This document shows positions 12,814 through 24,828 of a stretch of DNA of 64,000 nucleotides, in pieces; within the stretch, counting starts at the first letter, position 1; the number at the start of each line of letters is the position of its first letter. The notes beneath the pieces were generated by a model. That model saw only the letters and a list, made by a program, of their open reading frames with translations. It was not told the origin of the DNA and did no database searches. Made by a program: the position numbers and the translations under genes. Source of the stretch: Siderastrea siderea (lineage: Eukaryota; Cnidaria; Anthozoa; Scleractinia; Rhizangiidae); assembly GCA_964030785.1 (NCBI GenBank), contig OZ034977.1:34987052-35051051 (forward strand), read 5' to 3'.

Positions 12814-13441
12814 CTGAAAAAAAATTCATTGTCATCAATAAACATAACTTCTTGTTTCAACGAATTAAATTATATGAAGTAAAATAAGAATAAAATGTCA
12901 CGATGATGTACCTGAGACTCGTTCAAGTTTTTTTAAAGGTTAAGCTGAGGAGAGTAATGCTTTTCATCATCAGTTCTACTCTTAAAATCAGAAAGCCGTT
13001 AAAATTAGCGACAAAGTCGCTATTTATAAATGAAAATTATGGCAACGAGAGGTAGGAGGTAGTGAAGGTTGGTAGCTATCAACCTATAGAAAACTAAGGA
13101 GAGAATTAGAAGTATGGCTTCTGCTCACGACATGACTCGGGTTATAAACCTGTCAAACTGGTTGTACTTTAATGCAGTCCACAGCAATGGGGTCTTTTGA
13201 GAATAATAGGACAAGTTTGGGCTAGTCGTTTGTTTCTATTGCTGCTATTGAGTGAGAAAGACGCCTATTAGTATTCCTCCTCTATTTAATGAGAATTCCA
13301 CGTATTTCATGAGACCAAGGCAATAGCCTATGACGTCGCCTAGTTAATATATTCCTTGGCACGCTAATGAGATTCCTGCGCAAAAGGGGTCTAAAACATC
13401 CCTGCTATACTACTAATGTGCATCTGTTACTTTTAACTTAC

Positions 13442-13513
13442 AATCCTTGTAGTCCTGTTAGTTTGTCAAAAACACCGTCTGGTAGAAGGCTGATAGCATT
13501 TAATGATAAATTC
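13442..13513 (-). CDS. Leucine-rich-repeat exon (LRR b), 72 bp
   Basis: The minus-strand acceptor CGACAG and donor GTAAGTT flank exactly 72 bp encoding NLSLNAISLLPDGVFDKL then TGLQGL. This is a full 24-residue typical-type LRR with phase-2 introns, compatible with the exons on either side. The protein segment is about 60 percent identical to LRR c/d, and the flanking intron also resembles theirs, so b, c and d descend from one exon. An extracellular structural role in a receptor or adhesion protein is expected from the family. The gene identity is not determined. Confidence 0.8.
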
Positions 13514-13928
13514 CTGTCGAAAGTTGTTGTACATTCCGTAAAGTTTTAAAAGAAAGAAACTAATGCTCTTTATGAAATAACATGGAAGTGTTTCGTACAC
13601 TATGAAGTTACCAAGAACAAAACAATTTTAAATGATAATCCCATTAAAACAAGCTGTTTAAAATTTGCATTCTTTCATTGCTTTCTTAAAACAAAACAAA
13701 AGAAAACAAAACAAAACAAAAGAAAACAAAACAAAACAAAAGAAAACAAAACAAAAAACAACAAAAACAACAGAAAAAAAACGGTTAAATTTACAGTAAT
13801 GCTTATCTCCAGCAGCCACCGGAAGCCTCAGCTAGGTAGCTTCAGTTTAAAAGTTATTGCAAAGTGACATGCGCACATATGGCATGTAGAAAGTTTAGAG
13901 TATGCCGCAACGGTTACTTTTGACTTAC

Positions 13929-14000
13929 AGAATGTGTAGCCTTGTTAGTCTGTCAAAAACGTCGCCGGGTAAAAAGTTGATTGCATTTGAAGATAAATCC
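13929..14000 (-). CDS. Leucine-rich-repeat exon (LRR c), 72 bp
   Basis: The minus-strand acceptor TTTACAG and donor GTAAGTCA bound 72 bp encoding DLSSNAINFLPGDVFDRL then TRLHIL. All LRR consensus positions (L, L, N, I, L, P, F, L, L) are filled. Introns are phase 2. Its nucleotide sequence is identical to LRR d in the next tandem unit. If both exons are spliced in, the protein carries two adjacent identical repeats. Confidence 0.85.
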
Positions 14001-14450
14001 CTGTAAAAATGTATTGTATTATAAGTCAAATGTTAGAAGAAATATGGGAGTGTTTAGCACACTGTAAAAACTAACTAGAAAAGAAAGAAACTAATGCTCT
14101 TTATGAAATAACATGGAAGTGTTTCGTACACTATAAAGTTACCAAGAACAAAACAATTTTAAATGATAATCCCATTAAAATAAGCTGTTTAAAATTTGGA
14201 TTCTTTCATTGCTTTCTTAAAACAAAACAAAACAAAACAAAACAAAACAAAACAAAAGAAAAGAAAACAAAACAAAAAACAACAAAAACAACAGAAAAAA
14301 AACCGGTTAAATTTACAGTAATGCTTATCTCCAGCAGCCACCGGAAGCCTCAGCTAGGTAGCTTCAGTTTAAAAGTTATTGCAAAGTGACATGCGCACAT
14401 ATGGCATGTAGAAAGTTTAGAGTGTGCCGCAACGGTTACTTTTGACTTAC

Positions 14451-14522
14451 AGAATGTGTAGCCTTGTTAGTCTGTCAAAAACGTCGCCGGGTAAAAAGTT
14501 GATTGCATTTGAAGATAAATCC
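14451..14522 (-). CDS. Leucine-rich-repeat exon (LRR d), 72 bp, identical copy of LRR c
   Basis: It has the same 72-bp sequence, splice sites and phase as LRR c, and lies one duplication unit upstream in transcription order. It is the most 5' LRR exon found. An intron-like fragment of the same unit at 35.4 kb suggests further LRR-gene sequence, or its debris, beyond the transposon cluster. Confidence 0.85.
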
Positions 14523-14639
14523 CTGTAAAAATGTATTGTATTATAAGTCAAATGTTAGAAGAAATATGGGAGTGTTTAGCACACTGTAAAAACTAACTAG
14601 AAAAGAAAACCATTTTGAAGGCTATAGCTGAATAAGTTG

Positions 14640-14983
14640 TTTACCCCTATTCAGACCGGTCTTTTTTTTTATCTTCTGGGACCGGGGGGGGGGGGGGGCG
14701 GATTTACTTAAAAAAAGTAGCGATCTTTTAATAAAAAGAGGAAAATTCAAAATTTTGGAAAAACAGCTTATCAAAAAGTGGTTTCCATGGTAACATCAAA
14801 CTTAATAGACAAAGACTTGCTATACCAAATTGTTCTCAGTTAAATTTTAAGAAAAATTACCAAGTTTGGTGGCTTTAGCTTGCTTATTAAAAAGATTTAT
14901 AAACGGACAGAATCCGCTCTCCCTTATTAAAAAAACAGTTATAAAAGGACAGAATCCGCCCCCCCCCCGTCTGAATAGGGTTA
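14640..14983. mobile_element. piggyBac-type MITE, copy A
   Basis: The left end reads TTTACCCCTATTCAGACCGG and the right end CCGTCTGAATAGGGTTAA. These are imperfect terminal inverted repeats beginning CCC next to TTAA, as in piggyBac elements. A poly-G tract (14684-14698) and poly-C tract (14958-14967) face inward from the two ends. Related copies occur at 34.7-35.4, 37.9-38.5, 52.9-53.4 and 55.2-55.5 kb. It is non-coding. Confidence 0.75.
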
Positions 14984-15074
14984 ACGAAAGGGTTATTAGT
15001 TGAAATTTGCTATCTCTCTTCATTGGTTTCTTACCCAGTGGTAAGAAAGGGGGAGGGGGATGGACGCACGGACA

Positions 15075-18000
15075 TTAAGAGGTCTGGTCGATCTGGTCTA
15101 GTCGATCTGGCTTGAAAAATAGATTTCGCTCATTTCCTGTGTGTTGAAAGACTTTCATGTACCTATACTAAAACCACAATCCGCTTGATCGGATCTTTTA
15201 AATTTTTGGAGTTTTAAGGGATTTTCGGTTCACCCGAGGGAACGCTTGTGAAGGCCCATATCAAGGCTGACATTTTACCCAACTTTAAAGATCAATTTAA
15301 CGAGAAATAACAAAACCTGCACCAAACAAACACCACAGCCAGTTATAATGTCTTTTTTAATCACTAAAGCGACTTTTGTGACCGTTGAGTTTGAATTCAG
15401 CTAGCCGTGAGACTTTTACGACACCCCCATTGCACCGCTTAATCAAACACGCGAAGACCGACCAACTTCAAAGCGTATTTTTGAAAAAGTGAGGCGGCCT
15501 CTGTCAACTAAACCAACACAGCTGAAAAGTAGGCATCATAGGAAATGTCCCCACAGAGAAAAACCTTGCGGCCAGTCCTTGATGAAATAACTATAACTCT
15601 GTGAACTTGTCTAATTTCGACGATCTCCAAGTTTTGCCTCGATTTTGAGAGACCTGTCAACATGAAGCGTGGTGTCAAATTCCCTCGTAGTCAGATCTAA
15701 AACCATCAGAAACAAAGGAAAAACCAATTTGATTGTCTCATAGTTCAAGTGGAAGCGAATAAAGTGTTTTGGAATGAGTAAAGCTTGACTTACCTGCGTC
15801 CATATTCCAGAGGTGAGCTTGTTCGCTCGATGATTCCACAAGAAGAAAAACCTCTGCCGCGCAGACTTTGGCTTATTGTAGTGTATGAAGCAGATCAAGG
15901 TGATTTCTTTGTATTTTCCGTTTCATATTAGTCGTACATCGAAGTTTTTTCACGACGAAACAATGCACATCGAGTGCTGCTAACCGTGACCGCCCTGTTT
16001 ACCTCTCTACGCCAACCGCTGACCAACGTTTGAGTCAGGCTGGCTCACTGCCCGGGTTACAGTTTCATTCTACCTTTTATGAGAATTTCGGAATAAGTGG
16101 GACTCTTAGGGGCTAACATTGAATGTAGTTTGCAGTTGCATCTGCAACTGAAATTGCAAAGATCAACAACAAAAATCCAATAAAACGAAAATTGGTGCAC
16201 AAAAGGCAGTCTTATTTCTTCGTTTACTTCACACGTGCCACGTTCTTTTGGTTCACTCACATGATTTCGCTACTCAGCATTTGCGACATATCTACGATAT
16301 AATTGATATATATACTTTTAACATTCGAAGAGATTCAATAATTTTTCCATAAAAGAAAGCTTGATTGTTTTTCTCCATTCAATTAATACACGTGTCAGTT
16401 GCACAAATTAACTTTATTCACGACTGATCCCCCGCACCTTCGCGCGCCTCTTCAAAACAGCCAAGTCGTGTATCAGGATGCTTCTTGAGAAGCAAAGATG
16501 GAAAAAACTGTGGTCCTTTGTGTGGTGCAAGTGGTTTTGTTTGGTTGGCAGACTGCAACGACGAAGTCGCAAATCATCTTATCAGTTGTCATCTTTCAAA
16601 GAGGTTTTTTGTGAAAAAGAGCTTACATTTGCAAGGGCTGGCCTATTTTATTTCCCTCAAGAGGGTTTAAAATAGCATGTGGATATGCTACAGGCATCGC
16701 CACATGTTAGGGAAGTTTTGGAGGAGATCTAAAGCGACATGTCAGCATTCTGAGCGTAGCGGCGATAAGGAGCGTGTCCGAGGAAGAGATGTGGTTAAGA
16801 CGGAGATGGCTCAGGACATTTGGAAGCTATTTGGAGTAGTCGTTTCCATAGGATCAAGTAGTTTTGTAAATCATTTTAATCAATGTGGTTCTCTTTTTTG
16901 TATTTTCCTCAACAGATGAATAACTTTTTTTCCTGTGAATGGAAAAACATTATCTAGTTAAAGTAAATATTGTCGTCCTCGTCTATATGTTTTAATGATA
17001 TAAACAAACCTTTTTTGCGCTTTGCAATGGTTTTTTTTTCAATTTACATTGATTCGCTTTGTCTTCGAATATGATTTGCTTCACCTTATAGCCAAATTTA
17101 TCAAAGAAAATAAAAAAAAACTATCGTTTAAAAACTTCCGTGTGCAATTTACCGCCAATTCCTGTTAGTTTTTTTAATTCTTTTTATTCAACAATTTTCG
17201 CTTACATTTACATCAAATTAGAATGCAAAAACTAAACAATCACTTTTTGCTGCTTAAACTTTCGAAGGGAGGTGCCAATCAGAAAAACCACAGGAAGTCG
17301 TGAGGTGCGATGCGCGCAGAACCGTGAATAGGCGCGCATTTTAAGACCGCAGTGGGTCATGCGATGGACCAACTCGCACAAAGTTAACGATTTTTGAAGT
17401 AAGCCTTGTAACTGATTTGCGCAGACTTAGGATTTGCCTCACTTTGGTGTTTGCTTGGTTTAAAACGCCCAGCTTTTTTTCAATTAACAAGAAGTTAAAT
17501 CAAACCAATCGACTTGCTCTCACGCGTTGTCCCGCGTATGGAGTCTGTAATATGCACGATCTATTGGGTTGTTTGGGTAGGTTGTAGGACGTTTTCAACT
17601 GAGCGTCTTAAGGCCAAGACCAAAGTAATCACTCTGAATAATCACTGCGGACGCATGCAAACAACAGAAACGCCTGCGAGGAAGTTACAATTGGTCTTTG
17701 TTTAACTTGGTTGAGATAGTACGGTGAGTTTTCTTTTTCTCGCGAATTACGGACCGCAGTAAGGCAAAAGCAAAGGAAAGGCATCAGGCGCTTTAGTTTC
17801 GGTTTGTGAAAACAGGTTGAGAACTTCTCTAGTCTCATGTTGAACAGATGATGCTAAAATGCAAAAAATTGTGCGAGGGACTTATTAGCCTATGAAACTA
17901 GTTAATCATAATATAATAATACTTTTGCTTCGGCAAGTGGCTGCTACCTAGCGTTGAGTTTTGCAAGGATAGACCAAACAATAAACTCTACTACATTAGC

Positions 18001-19480
18001 CATTAATATAAGAGTTTGAAGTGGGTGGTGGATAGGAATATATATAGCCACAGGTGTTCTAACTTGCTTTAGATTGAACAACGCGCAATAACACAAAACG
18101 GCGAAGGCTCACGGCGACAGTGAAATGTATACATCCACTATCATTCATGTATGTTTTTTTTTCTGTAGTGAAATTTTATTATTGGTTGTCTACCAGTTAT
18201 TGCAACTTCATTAAATGACACTCATGCTGTGTGTTTAGAAGTGCGAAAACCTGCAATACACAAAATAAAATTTTCCCAGGGTTTTCGTGCTGCAGTCCTA
18301 AAAAAGAAAAGTACTACTGTTTATAGGACACCAGATATCGGAGATTAGAAGAGGCTTTACCACTTAGTTCAGCTTAACACTTGACAAATTTAAATTCGAA
18401 GACTCTCCCCACAAAATTAAATCATGTTATCTCCAAATCCTTCTCCACCCACCTAGCCACCGCCTAAGCCCCATCGGCCTCATTGCCGCCCACGTCCTCA
18501 TGAGCCATAAGCCTACCTTTTGAGTTGGTCAGCGGTTGCTGTAGAAAGGTAAACATGGCGGTTTATACGTTGGCAGCACTCGATGTGCATCGTTTCGTCG
18601 TGAAAAAACTTCGATTTACTACTAATATGAAACGGAAAATACAAAGTACTCACCTTGATCCGCTTCATACACTACAATAAGCCAAAGTCTGGGTGGCAGA
18701 GTTTTTTCTTCTTGTGGAATCATCGAGCGAACTTCGAAAGCTAACAAGCTCACCTCTGGAAAACGGGCGCAGGTAAGTCAAGCTTTGGTCGTTCCAAAAT
18801 ATTTTGTTCGCTTCCACTTGAACCATGAGACAATCAAATTGGTTTTTCCTTTATTTCTGATGGTTTTTGATCTGACTACGAGGGAATTTGACACCACGCT
18901 TCATGTTGACGTCTCTCAAAATTGAGGCAAAACTTGGAGATCGTCGAAATTAGACAAGTTCACAGAGTTATAATTATTTCATCAAGGACTGGCCGCAAGG
19001 TTTTTCTCTTTGGTGACATTTCCTATGGTGCCTACTTTTCAGCTGTGTTGGTTTGGTTGAAGTAGGCCGCCTCACTTTTTCAAAAATACGCTTTGAAATT
19101 GGTCGGTCTTCGCGTGTTTGATTAAGCGGTGCAATGGGGGTGTCGTAAAAGTCTCACGGCTAGCTGAATTCAAACTCAGCGGTCACAAAAGTCGCTTTAG
19201 TGATTAAAAAAGACTTATTATAACTGGCTGTGGTGTTTGTTTGGTACAGGTTTTGTTAGTTCTCGCTAAATTGATCTTTAAAGTTGGGTACAATTTTCAG
19301 CCTCGATATGGGCCTTCACAAGCGTTCCCTCGGGTGAACCGAAAATCCCTTAAAACTCCAAAAATTTAAGAGATCCGATCAAGCGGATTGTGGTTTTAGT
19401 ATAGGTACATGAAAGTCTTTCAACAAACAGGAAATGAGCGACATCTATTTTTCAAGCCAGATCAACCAGACCGCTCTTAG
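15075..19480. mobile_element. Foldback element FB2, 4.4 kb, ~0.95-kb inverted arms
   Basis: The left arm (15075-about 16027) and right arm (about 18527-19480) are reverse complements with modest divergence. For instance, 15600-15798 matches 18770-18960. The left end is TTAAGAGGTCTGGTC and the right end GACCGCTCTTAG, so the right TTAA has probably mutated to TTAG. Both arms keep a CAGGTAAGTC splice-donor-like site (near 15790 on the minus strand and 18775 on the plus strand). The loop (16028-18526) shows only short frames (for example two overlapping ~61-65-codon frames at 16478-16675) that I cannot identify. No transposase was found. Confidence 0.8.
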
Positions 19481-19674
19481 GGAGACAGCCTCTCAACTTT
19501 CTTTGATATGCCTGTTAAAGACTCGAAAGTCGGTGACTTTTTCTAAAAGTGATCTGGGAACAATTCGATATAGCAAGTTCTTGTTCATCAATTATGACTT
19601 TACCCTGGCAACCACATTTTGACATGATAGGCAGTTTTCAGATTTGTAAATTTTAATCTCTTTAACAAAAACTA
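19481..19674. mobile_element. Fragment of the piggyBac-type MITE family, reversed
   Basis: Its reverse complement aligns with the interior of MITE copy A (14740-14860). Shared phrases are GTGGTT-CCA-GGTAA, the block around ACTTGCTATA, and a lysine-rich AT stretch. It is squeezed between foldback elements FB2 and FB3. Confidence 0.6.
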
Positions 19675-20706
19675 TTAAGTGGCATTCTCGCTAAAAGCGG
19701 TCCACTCGATTTCACGACCAAAAATAGTTTTCCTTTATTTTTTGTTTGTCAAAAGGGTTTGGTACACATGTATCAAAACCACTTTATTTATTTTCCAATT
19801 CTTTATTTTTGCTTTGCTACAAGCCAAAAACCAATTTTGCCCGCAACGGGGTTTCCCGCGGTGATCGAAAGGCTGAAATTTATGGATTTTGAGAGGCGCG
19901 CTACGGCCAGTTAGATTCAGTTTGCGAAATTTTGCTTGGACCTAGTATCTAAGGTAGATCGACTTAGTTCACAGACAAAATGTGGAAAAAGTTGATAAAT
20001 TTTTGAGGACGCCAGGTAAAGTTAAAGACAACCTACGCTGAAGCCTATAATGAGATCACAAAAATGGGCCAAATACAAGAAACAATTTCGCATCGTTTGC
20101 GGCCTAAATTACAGCAAACATTACAGCAAATATTACAGCAAAGTTCTTACCTTATTTATCAATTTGTAAGCTCAAACGTACGGGTAACTCCCTGGATCAC
20201 AAGCGAAAACAGGTTAGAACTCCGCCATTGACAGCGTGTTAACATAAATATCGTTCGTGTCAAAGGTCACTGACATATTCCTAGAACTTGGCAAAAATAC
20301 ATTTTTCGGGGATGCTAATCCATTGCTGTCCACCAAAATGAATGTCTGTAGCTTCCTTTAATGCTCGTACATCCAATACTGATCCAGAACAGGATGAAAG
20401 TTGCGTTAAGTTGATAAATATTCATGGCGGGTGACGCTCAACAAAGTAAACAACGTCGGGTATCGTAGTTGATTCAAATTTTCTGCTCCTCAAGGAATAC
20501 AGAACATTTTCAAGATCCCTAGAAAAAGAACAGGCGTTATGTAGTTCAACTCTAACAATGAATTTAGACTGTTCAACACCTCCTGCAACTTGGACGCGAT
20601 CGAGGCAGAAAAATATAATTTGAAAAGTTGCAACGAAAATCGTGTTAGTAGTCCAGACTCACCTACCGCCAGAAGGTGAAATGAAATTATTTTCGACTAA
20701 GTAAGA

Positions 20707-20844
20707 GTTAGACAATGAACGCAAGTGTTCTATGGGATATAGTGTCCCGAGCAAAGATAGAATGCCACGAGGCCGCAAGCCGAGTGGCATTCTATCTTGC
20801 GAGGGACGCTATATCCCATAGGACACGAGCGTTCATTGTCTAAC
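20707..20844. repeat. Near-perfect 138-bp hairpin
   Basis: GTTAGACAATGAACG at the left pairs with CGTTCATTGTCTAAC at the right. The interior blocks GGGATATAGYGTCCC and GATAGAATGCCAC also pair, leaving a tiny loop around 20770-20780. It is the kind of short palindromic MITE that could fold into a cruciform. Confidence 0.9.
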
Positions 20845-20855
20845 CGTCTTAGAAC

Positions 20856-21702
20856 ATGGTCACACCCACGAAGAATTTCGTTTTTGCGTGCAGATTGTAT
20901 TTTTGAATTTTAATTTTTTAGTTCTCACCTTGAAATCACGTTTCTATTTTGTTTACGATATTTTCGCTATTGTACGCATGCCTTTGAGGTGCAATGCTTT
21001 AGAGTGCTTCCCCGCGCGGTTTATCGCAGTTGGTGTGTAAACAGCCATGAGCCAATACACGGAAATTTGGAACTCGAGGCAGTGATCGCCGCTAAAGATT
21101 TTCTAGATTTACACCGGTGAAAGCAGTCTTCGAGGGGTTACAACCACCGACACCAGCAAGTGGGGAATCCGCAGGAAACTCCAAGAGGCCAAATTAAGTC
21201 AAGTTCAAGTACAACACTCGTAGTCTGGCAAACACGGAGAAACAAGTCTGTCCTTCTGTTTCAATTAAGGTCTGAACAGTTCGTATTTCATGTAAAACAA
21301 TCGTTTTTCTTTCGATTTGCTTTTTGCTATGCTATTATACCGTAAGATTGCATTTTTTGTTAAAACGCAAGAAATAATGAGTGTTTCTAGCCTTTGAAGC
21401 TGTTGATTTTATCGATTTAGTTATAAATATTCACAGAGAATTTGTGCATTCATTAGTAGTTTGTACGTAGTCATTAGTATGCTCTATATAGAGCATACTA
21501 ATGAGGCTTCCAAACAAAGGAAAACAATGCCTCATTAGTATGCTCTATATAGAACGACTAATGAATGCAGAAATTCTCTGTAATTTTACCCCGCAATTTT
21601 CCTGTGCTTCAAAGCCCCCGCCACTTTACATAAATTAAGACAGTTCATGGAATATAGAGCATCGAAATGCTGGACGCTGATTGGCTGAGTGGGTGTGACC
21701 AT
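20856..21702. mobile_element. Nested 847-bp element with 14-bp terminal inverted repeats
   Basis: The left end ATGGTCACACCCAC and right end GTGGGTGTGACCAT are exact inverses and lie at the two sides of the segment missing from the opposite arm of FB3. It contains another hairpin at 21434-21579. No target-site duplication is obvious and no coding frame is convincing. Confidence 0.65.
21434..21579. repeat. Inverted repeat with two copies of a TATA-centred palindrome
   Basis: The outer arms are CAGAGAATTTGTGCATTCATTAGT and its imperfect complement near 21556-21579. Inside, CATTAGTATGCTCTATATAG occurs at 21472 and again near 21533. The first copy forms a perfect palindrome with the sequence that follows it. 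Confidence 0.85.
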
Positions 21703-22502
21703 TTATAGCAGTTATAGCCTTGGTTCTAGTCGTTCGGTAATGGACTGTAGGAATCTTCTTTTGAGTAGAAATTGTGAAATTCGCAGTAGTCAGAATCGCC
21801 TGAGTAAGAATTACTGATCTCAGAAGACTTGGGACGACCCCGACAAGATTCTTGGAGTTTGCTTATGTCACAATTTGTCTAGTAGCAGGCGAAAACAAAA
21901 ATTAAAAAATCCTTTGCGCTTTGGGCGCTGTGCACTTTGTGATAATTTATGGAAAGTGGTTAACAGTTTTCATCTGGCTAGTGTGAAAAAAGAAGTGCGA
22001 GCATTAGCATTGACCAAAAATATATAGAGGATATTACGCGGCGCCGCGAAGATAGGAATTTTATTTTCGAGCGGTAAAATATTGTCTATTGCCCGCTTTG
22101 GGGAGCACGACAAGACAGCAACATCAGAAGGTTTGTATGAAAGACGTGACTGGCACTAGAATCCAAGCTATGAGCAGTAAAGTTTTATACAGGGAGGCTC
22201 CACCCCTAGGCTCAAACCCTTACCCTTTAATATACCAGTTTTTTTTTCACCCAAATGGCACCCCTTTCATAACCTAGAGCAAGAATGTATCCCTTTCTGA
22301 TACACATGTTTATACCTCAAGGATAAGCCAAAACGCTAGAATATCCTATTTTCGCGACGTTTGTATCTGGGCTTTCAGTCGCCCTGGGTCGGTTCGGCTA
22401 AAGGCCCTCAACTTTCGTGTGTTTCGTGTTGTTATTTTTGCCAGAATTTGGCACCCATTTATATACTTAACTTTAGCTGCTGTCTCTCTTACTTAGCAGC
22501 GC

Positions 22503-22552
22503 ACTTTGGTGCCCCCCTTCCCCCCCCCCACCCACGGGGGGGAGGGCAACAG
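22503..22552. repeat. Facing C-run and G-run
   Basis: A C-rich run (about 22511-22535) is followed at once by a G-rich run (about 22539-22548). Together they can form a short GC hairpin. This is the only notable feature of the FB3 spacer 22.1-23.4 kb. Confidence 0.7.
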
Positions 22553-23460
22553 AATTGGAAAGTGTTCATGAAGTAACAAAAGAATTGTGCGACATGGGGG
22601 TGGGCACTTCAGAAACCAAGAGGGGGAGGATCGAGTTTTTTGGACTGAGAGGGTAAAAGAGTGCCCCACAACGCGATTTGATATTGGCGAGGAAACTGCG
22701 AAAAGCTGATTTAGTACAGGTGGCAGCGGACATGACAATGACCAGAGAATAGTTGGAGGGAGAAGATTTAAGAGACGTGAATGAATTACAAAGGTTCAGG
22801 TGCAACTAAGGTTTTTTTTTTTTTAAGATTGGCATCAAGCAGAAGACTATAAGTATTACATAAATTTGATAAAGATGATGAAAGCCTCATGGAAAATGGA
22901 TTGAATTACCTAGATGAGAAGAAAAGGCAGAATACTATAGATGAGATTATAAGCCTCCAGGTGGGACTCAGTCACCCGGCCAATAACTTTTGATGGTTAT
23001 GACGTGTGCGATCAAGTCGGGCTCAACACGTTACCTAAATTCAACGTCACCATGATTAAGGCGCTGAGTTCGCATTTTGAACTTCCCTATAAACCAGAGA
23101 AGTGAATTCCTCTTTATTAAGTAAGCCAAGAAACAAGGTAGAATAATGTTCTTGTTTTAAGTAGAGAACTGTCTGCAGTGTAAATGAGTTTGGAAGTTAA
23201 GTAATTTCTGGCACTGAAGCCTTGAACTACAGGACCTATAGAAATCTGCCCTGATCAGGATCAGATCCTTCGTGTTGAAGTACGCTTTCTTCACGACCAT
23301 AGAAAGCATGCTATGCCGACAGCCTACTGCACTAACGAAACCTTGCTAAAAACTGTGTAATGTAGATGTCGGGAAAGGTCTTTGTTAAGGGTCTCCATTG
23401 TCAGTGTAGAGTTATTCCGTTCCATAAATTTAACTCGCATGCGCTTATAGATATCTACAA

Positions 23461-23462
23461 TG

Positions 23463-23513
<51 letters not shown>

Positions 23514-23515
23514 TT
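23461..23515. repeat. (TAA)n microsatellite
   Basis: Pure AAT/TAA trinucleotides run for about 50 bp. Confidence 0.97.
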
Positions 23516-23691
23516 TAATAATATTTATTTAATGATGGATTTATTGTACGTAACTACTCGTAAGTATACTGAAACGTTTTCTCTCTCAATTGCTTTTAAG
23601 AACAACTCACGTTTCTTACTATATTTGAAACGGTTTTAATTCATATTTGACCTTGTACCATGCGTTGTGACGTATACCTCTTTATGACATA

Positions 23692-23874
23692 GACAGGAGT
23701 GTTTTAGTGGAAAATAGTTCACACGAAACTACATCCAGGACTCGCGTGGCGTATTTTCCATTTATTATCTAGACAAGAGTGTTTTAGAGGAAAATAGACC
23801 GCTCGTAAAGTTCATACGAAATTACATCCGGGACTTGAGTGGCGTATTTTCCATATCCTCACTAGTGAGGATAT
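23692..23874. repeat. Two ~75-bp direct repeats plus a 22-bp perfect palindrome
   Basis: The phrases GAGTGTTTTAG, GGAAAATAG, and TGGCGTATTTTCCAT recur at 23697-23762 and 23778-23855. At 23853-23874 a 22-bp perfect palindrome is centred on CTAG, with arms ATATCCTCA and TGAGGATAT. Confidence 0.85.
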
Positions 23875-23954
23875 CGATGACGTCATTTCCCGCTCTTACA
23901 CTGTTGTTTGTGCAAAAATACTTTTGTCTCTATAATAAAAAGAAAATTTCACGG

Positions 23955-24078
23955 TGGCTTGAAAATATGAATTTTATTTCCTCGTGGTAAAAAAACAATA
24001 TTTTACTCACTCGCTGCACTCGTTCGTAAAATAATTGTTTTTTACCACTCGAAAATAAAATTCATATCTTTGCGCCGC
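23955..24078. repeat. Hairpin-forming inverted repeat
   Basis: GAATTTTATTTCCTCGTGG on the left pairs with CCACTCGAAAATAAAATTC on the right, across the G/C-rich middle CACTCGCTGCACTCGTTCG. Its inner part also recurs, inverted, near 22050-22085 as part of the FB3 arm. Confidence 0.8.
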
Positions 24079-24723
24079 CGTGTGATATCCTCTATATATT
24101 TTGGGTGAACGCCAGTGCGTCCCTTCACGCTCGCACTTTTGTTTACACACTTGCCAGATGAAAACTGTTAACCACTTTCCATAAATTATCATAAAGTGCC
24201 CAACGCCTAAAGCGCAAGGGATTCTAAGGTAGTCGCGCGACGTTGGTAAGATTGTGTGACAAACTGTGACGTAAGCACACTCCAAGAATCTTGTTAGGGT
24301 CGACCCAAGTCTTCTGAGATCAGTAATTCTAACTACTGCGAACATCACAATTTCTACTCAAAAGAAGATTTCTACAGTCCATTACCGAACGACTAGAACC
24401 AAGACTATAACGGAAACTCAGGCGACTTTGTGGAAAATAATTTCATTTCACCTTCTGGCGGCAGGTGAGACTGGACTACTAACACGATTTTCGTTGCAAC
24501 TTTTCAAATTATATTTTCCTGCCTCGATCGCGTCCAAGTTGCAGGAGGTGTTGAACAGTCTAAATTCACTGTTAGAGTTCCATTACATAACGTCTCGTCT
24601 TTTTCTAGGGATCTTGAAAATGTTTTGTATTCCTTGAAGAGGCTTGAGGAGCCTTGTATTCCTTGTATTCCCTGAATCACCTACGATGCCCGACGTTGTT
24701 TACTTTGTCGAGCGTCACCCGCC

Positions 24724-24828
24724 ATGAATATTTGTCAACTTAACGCAACTTTCATCCTGTTCTGGATCAATATTGGATGTACAAGCATTAAGGAAGCTAA
24801 AGACATTTATTTTGGTGGACAGCAATGG
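24724..24828 (+). CDS. Signal-peptide-like first exon inside the FB3 right arm
   Basis: An ATG at 24724 opens 35 codons with a hydrophobic stretch (NATFILFWINIGCTS) and ends at TGG followed by GTAAGC, a plausible splice donor. That is the shape of a secretory-protein first exon. The inverted copy in the left arm (minus strand, about 20317-20425) keeps the same start, but a one-base insertion shifts its frame to an early stop. The piece may be a host-gene fragment captured by the element, or a relic of the element's own gene. No second exon was found. Confidence 0.35.

Larger units (their letters stand above)
13551..14605. repeat. Tandem duplication of a ~530-bp segment carrying an LRR exon
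   Basis: Unit 1 (13551-14081) and unit 2 (14082-about 14605) are almost identical. Both begin AGAAAGAAACTAATGCTC, contain an (AAAAC)n tract, the phrase CAGCTAGGTAGCTTCAG and an identical 72-bp LRR exon. The AAAAC tracts differ in length and arrangement between units, which argues against a simple assembly artefact. The lack of substitutions in the exon points to a recent duplication. A fragment of the same intron unit recurs near 35386-35460. Confidence 0.9.
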
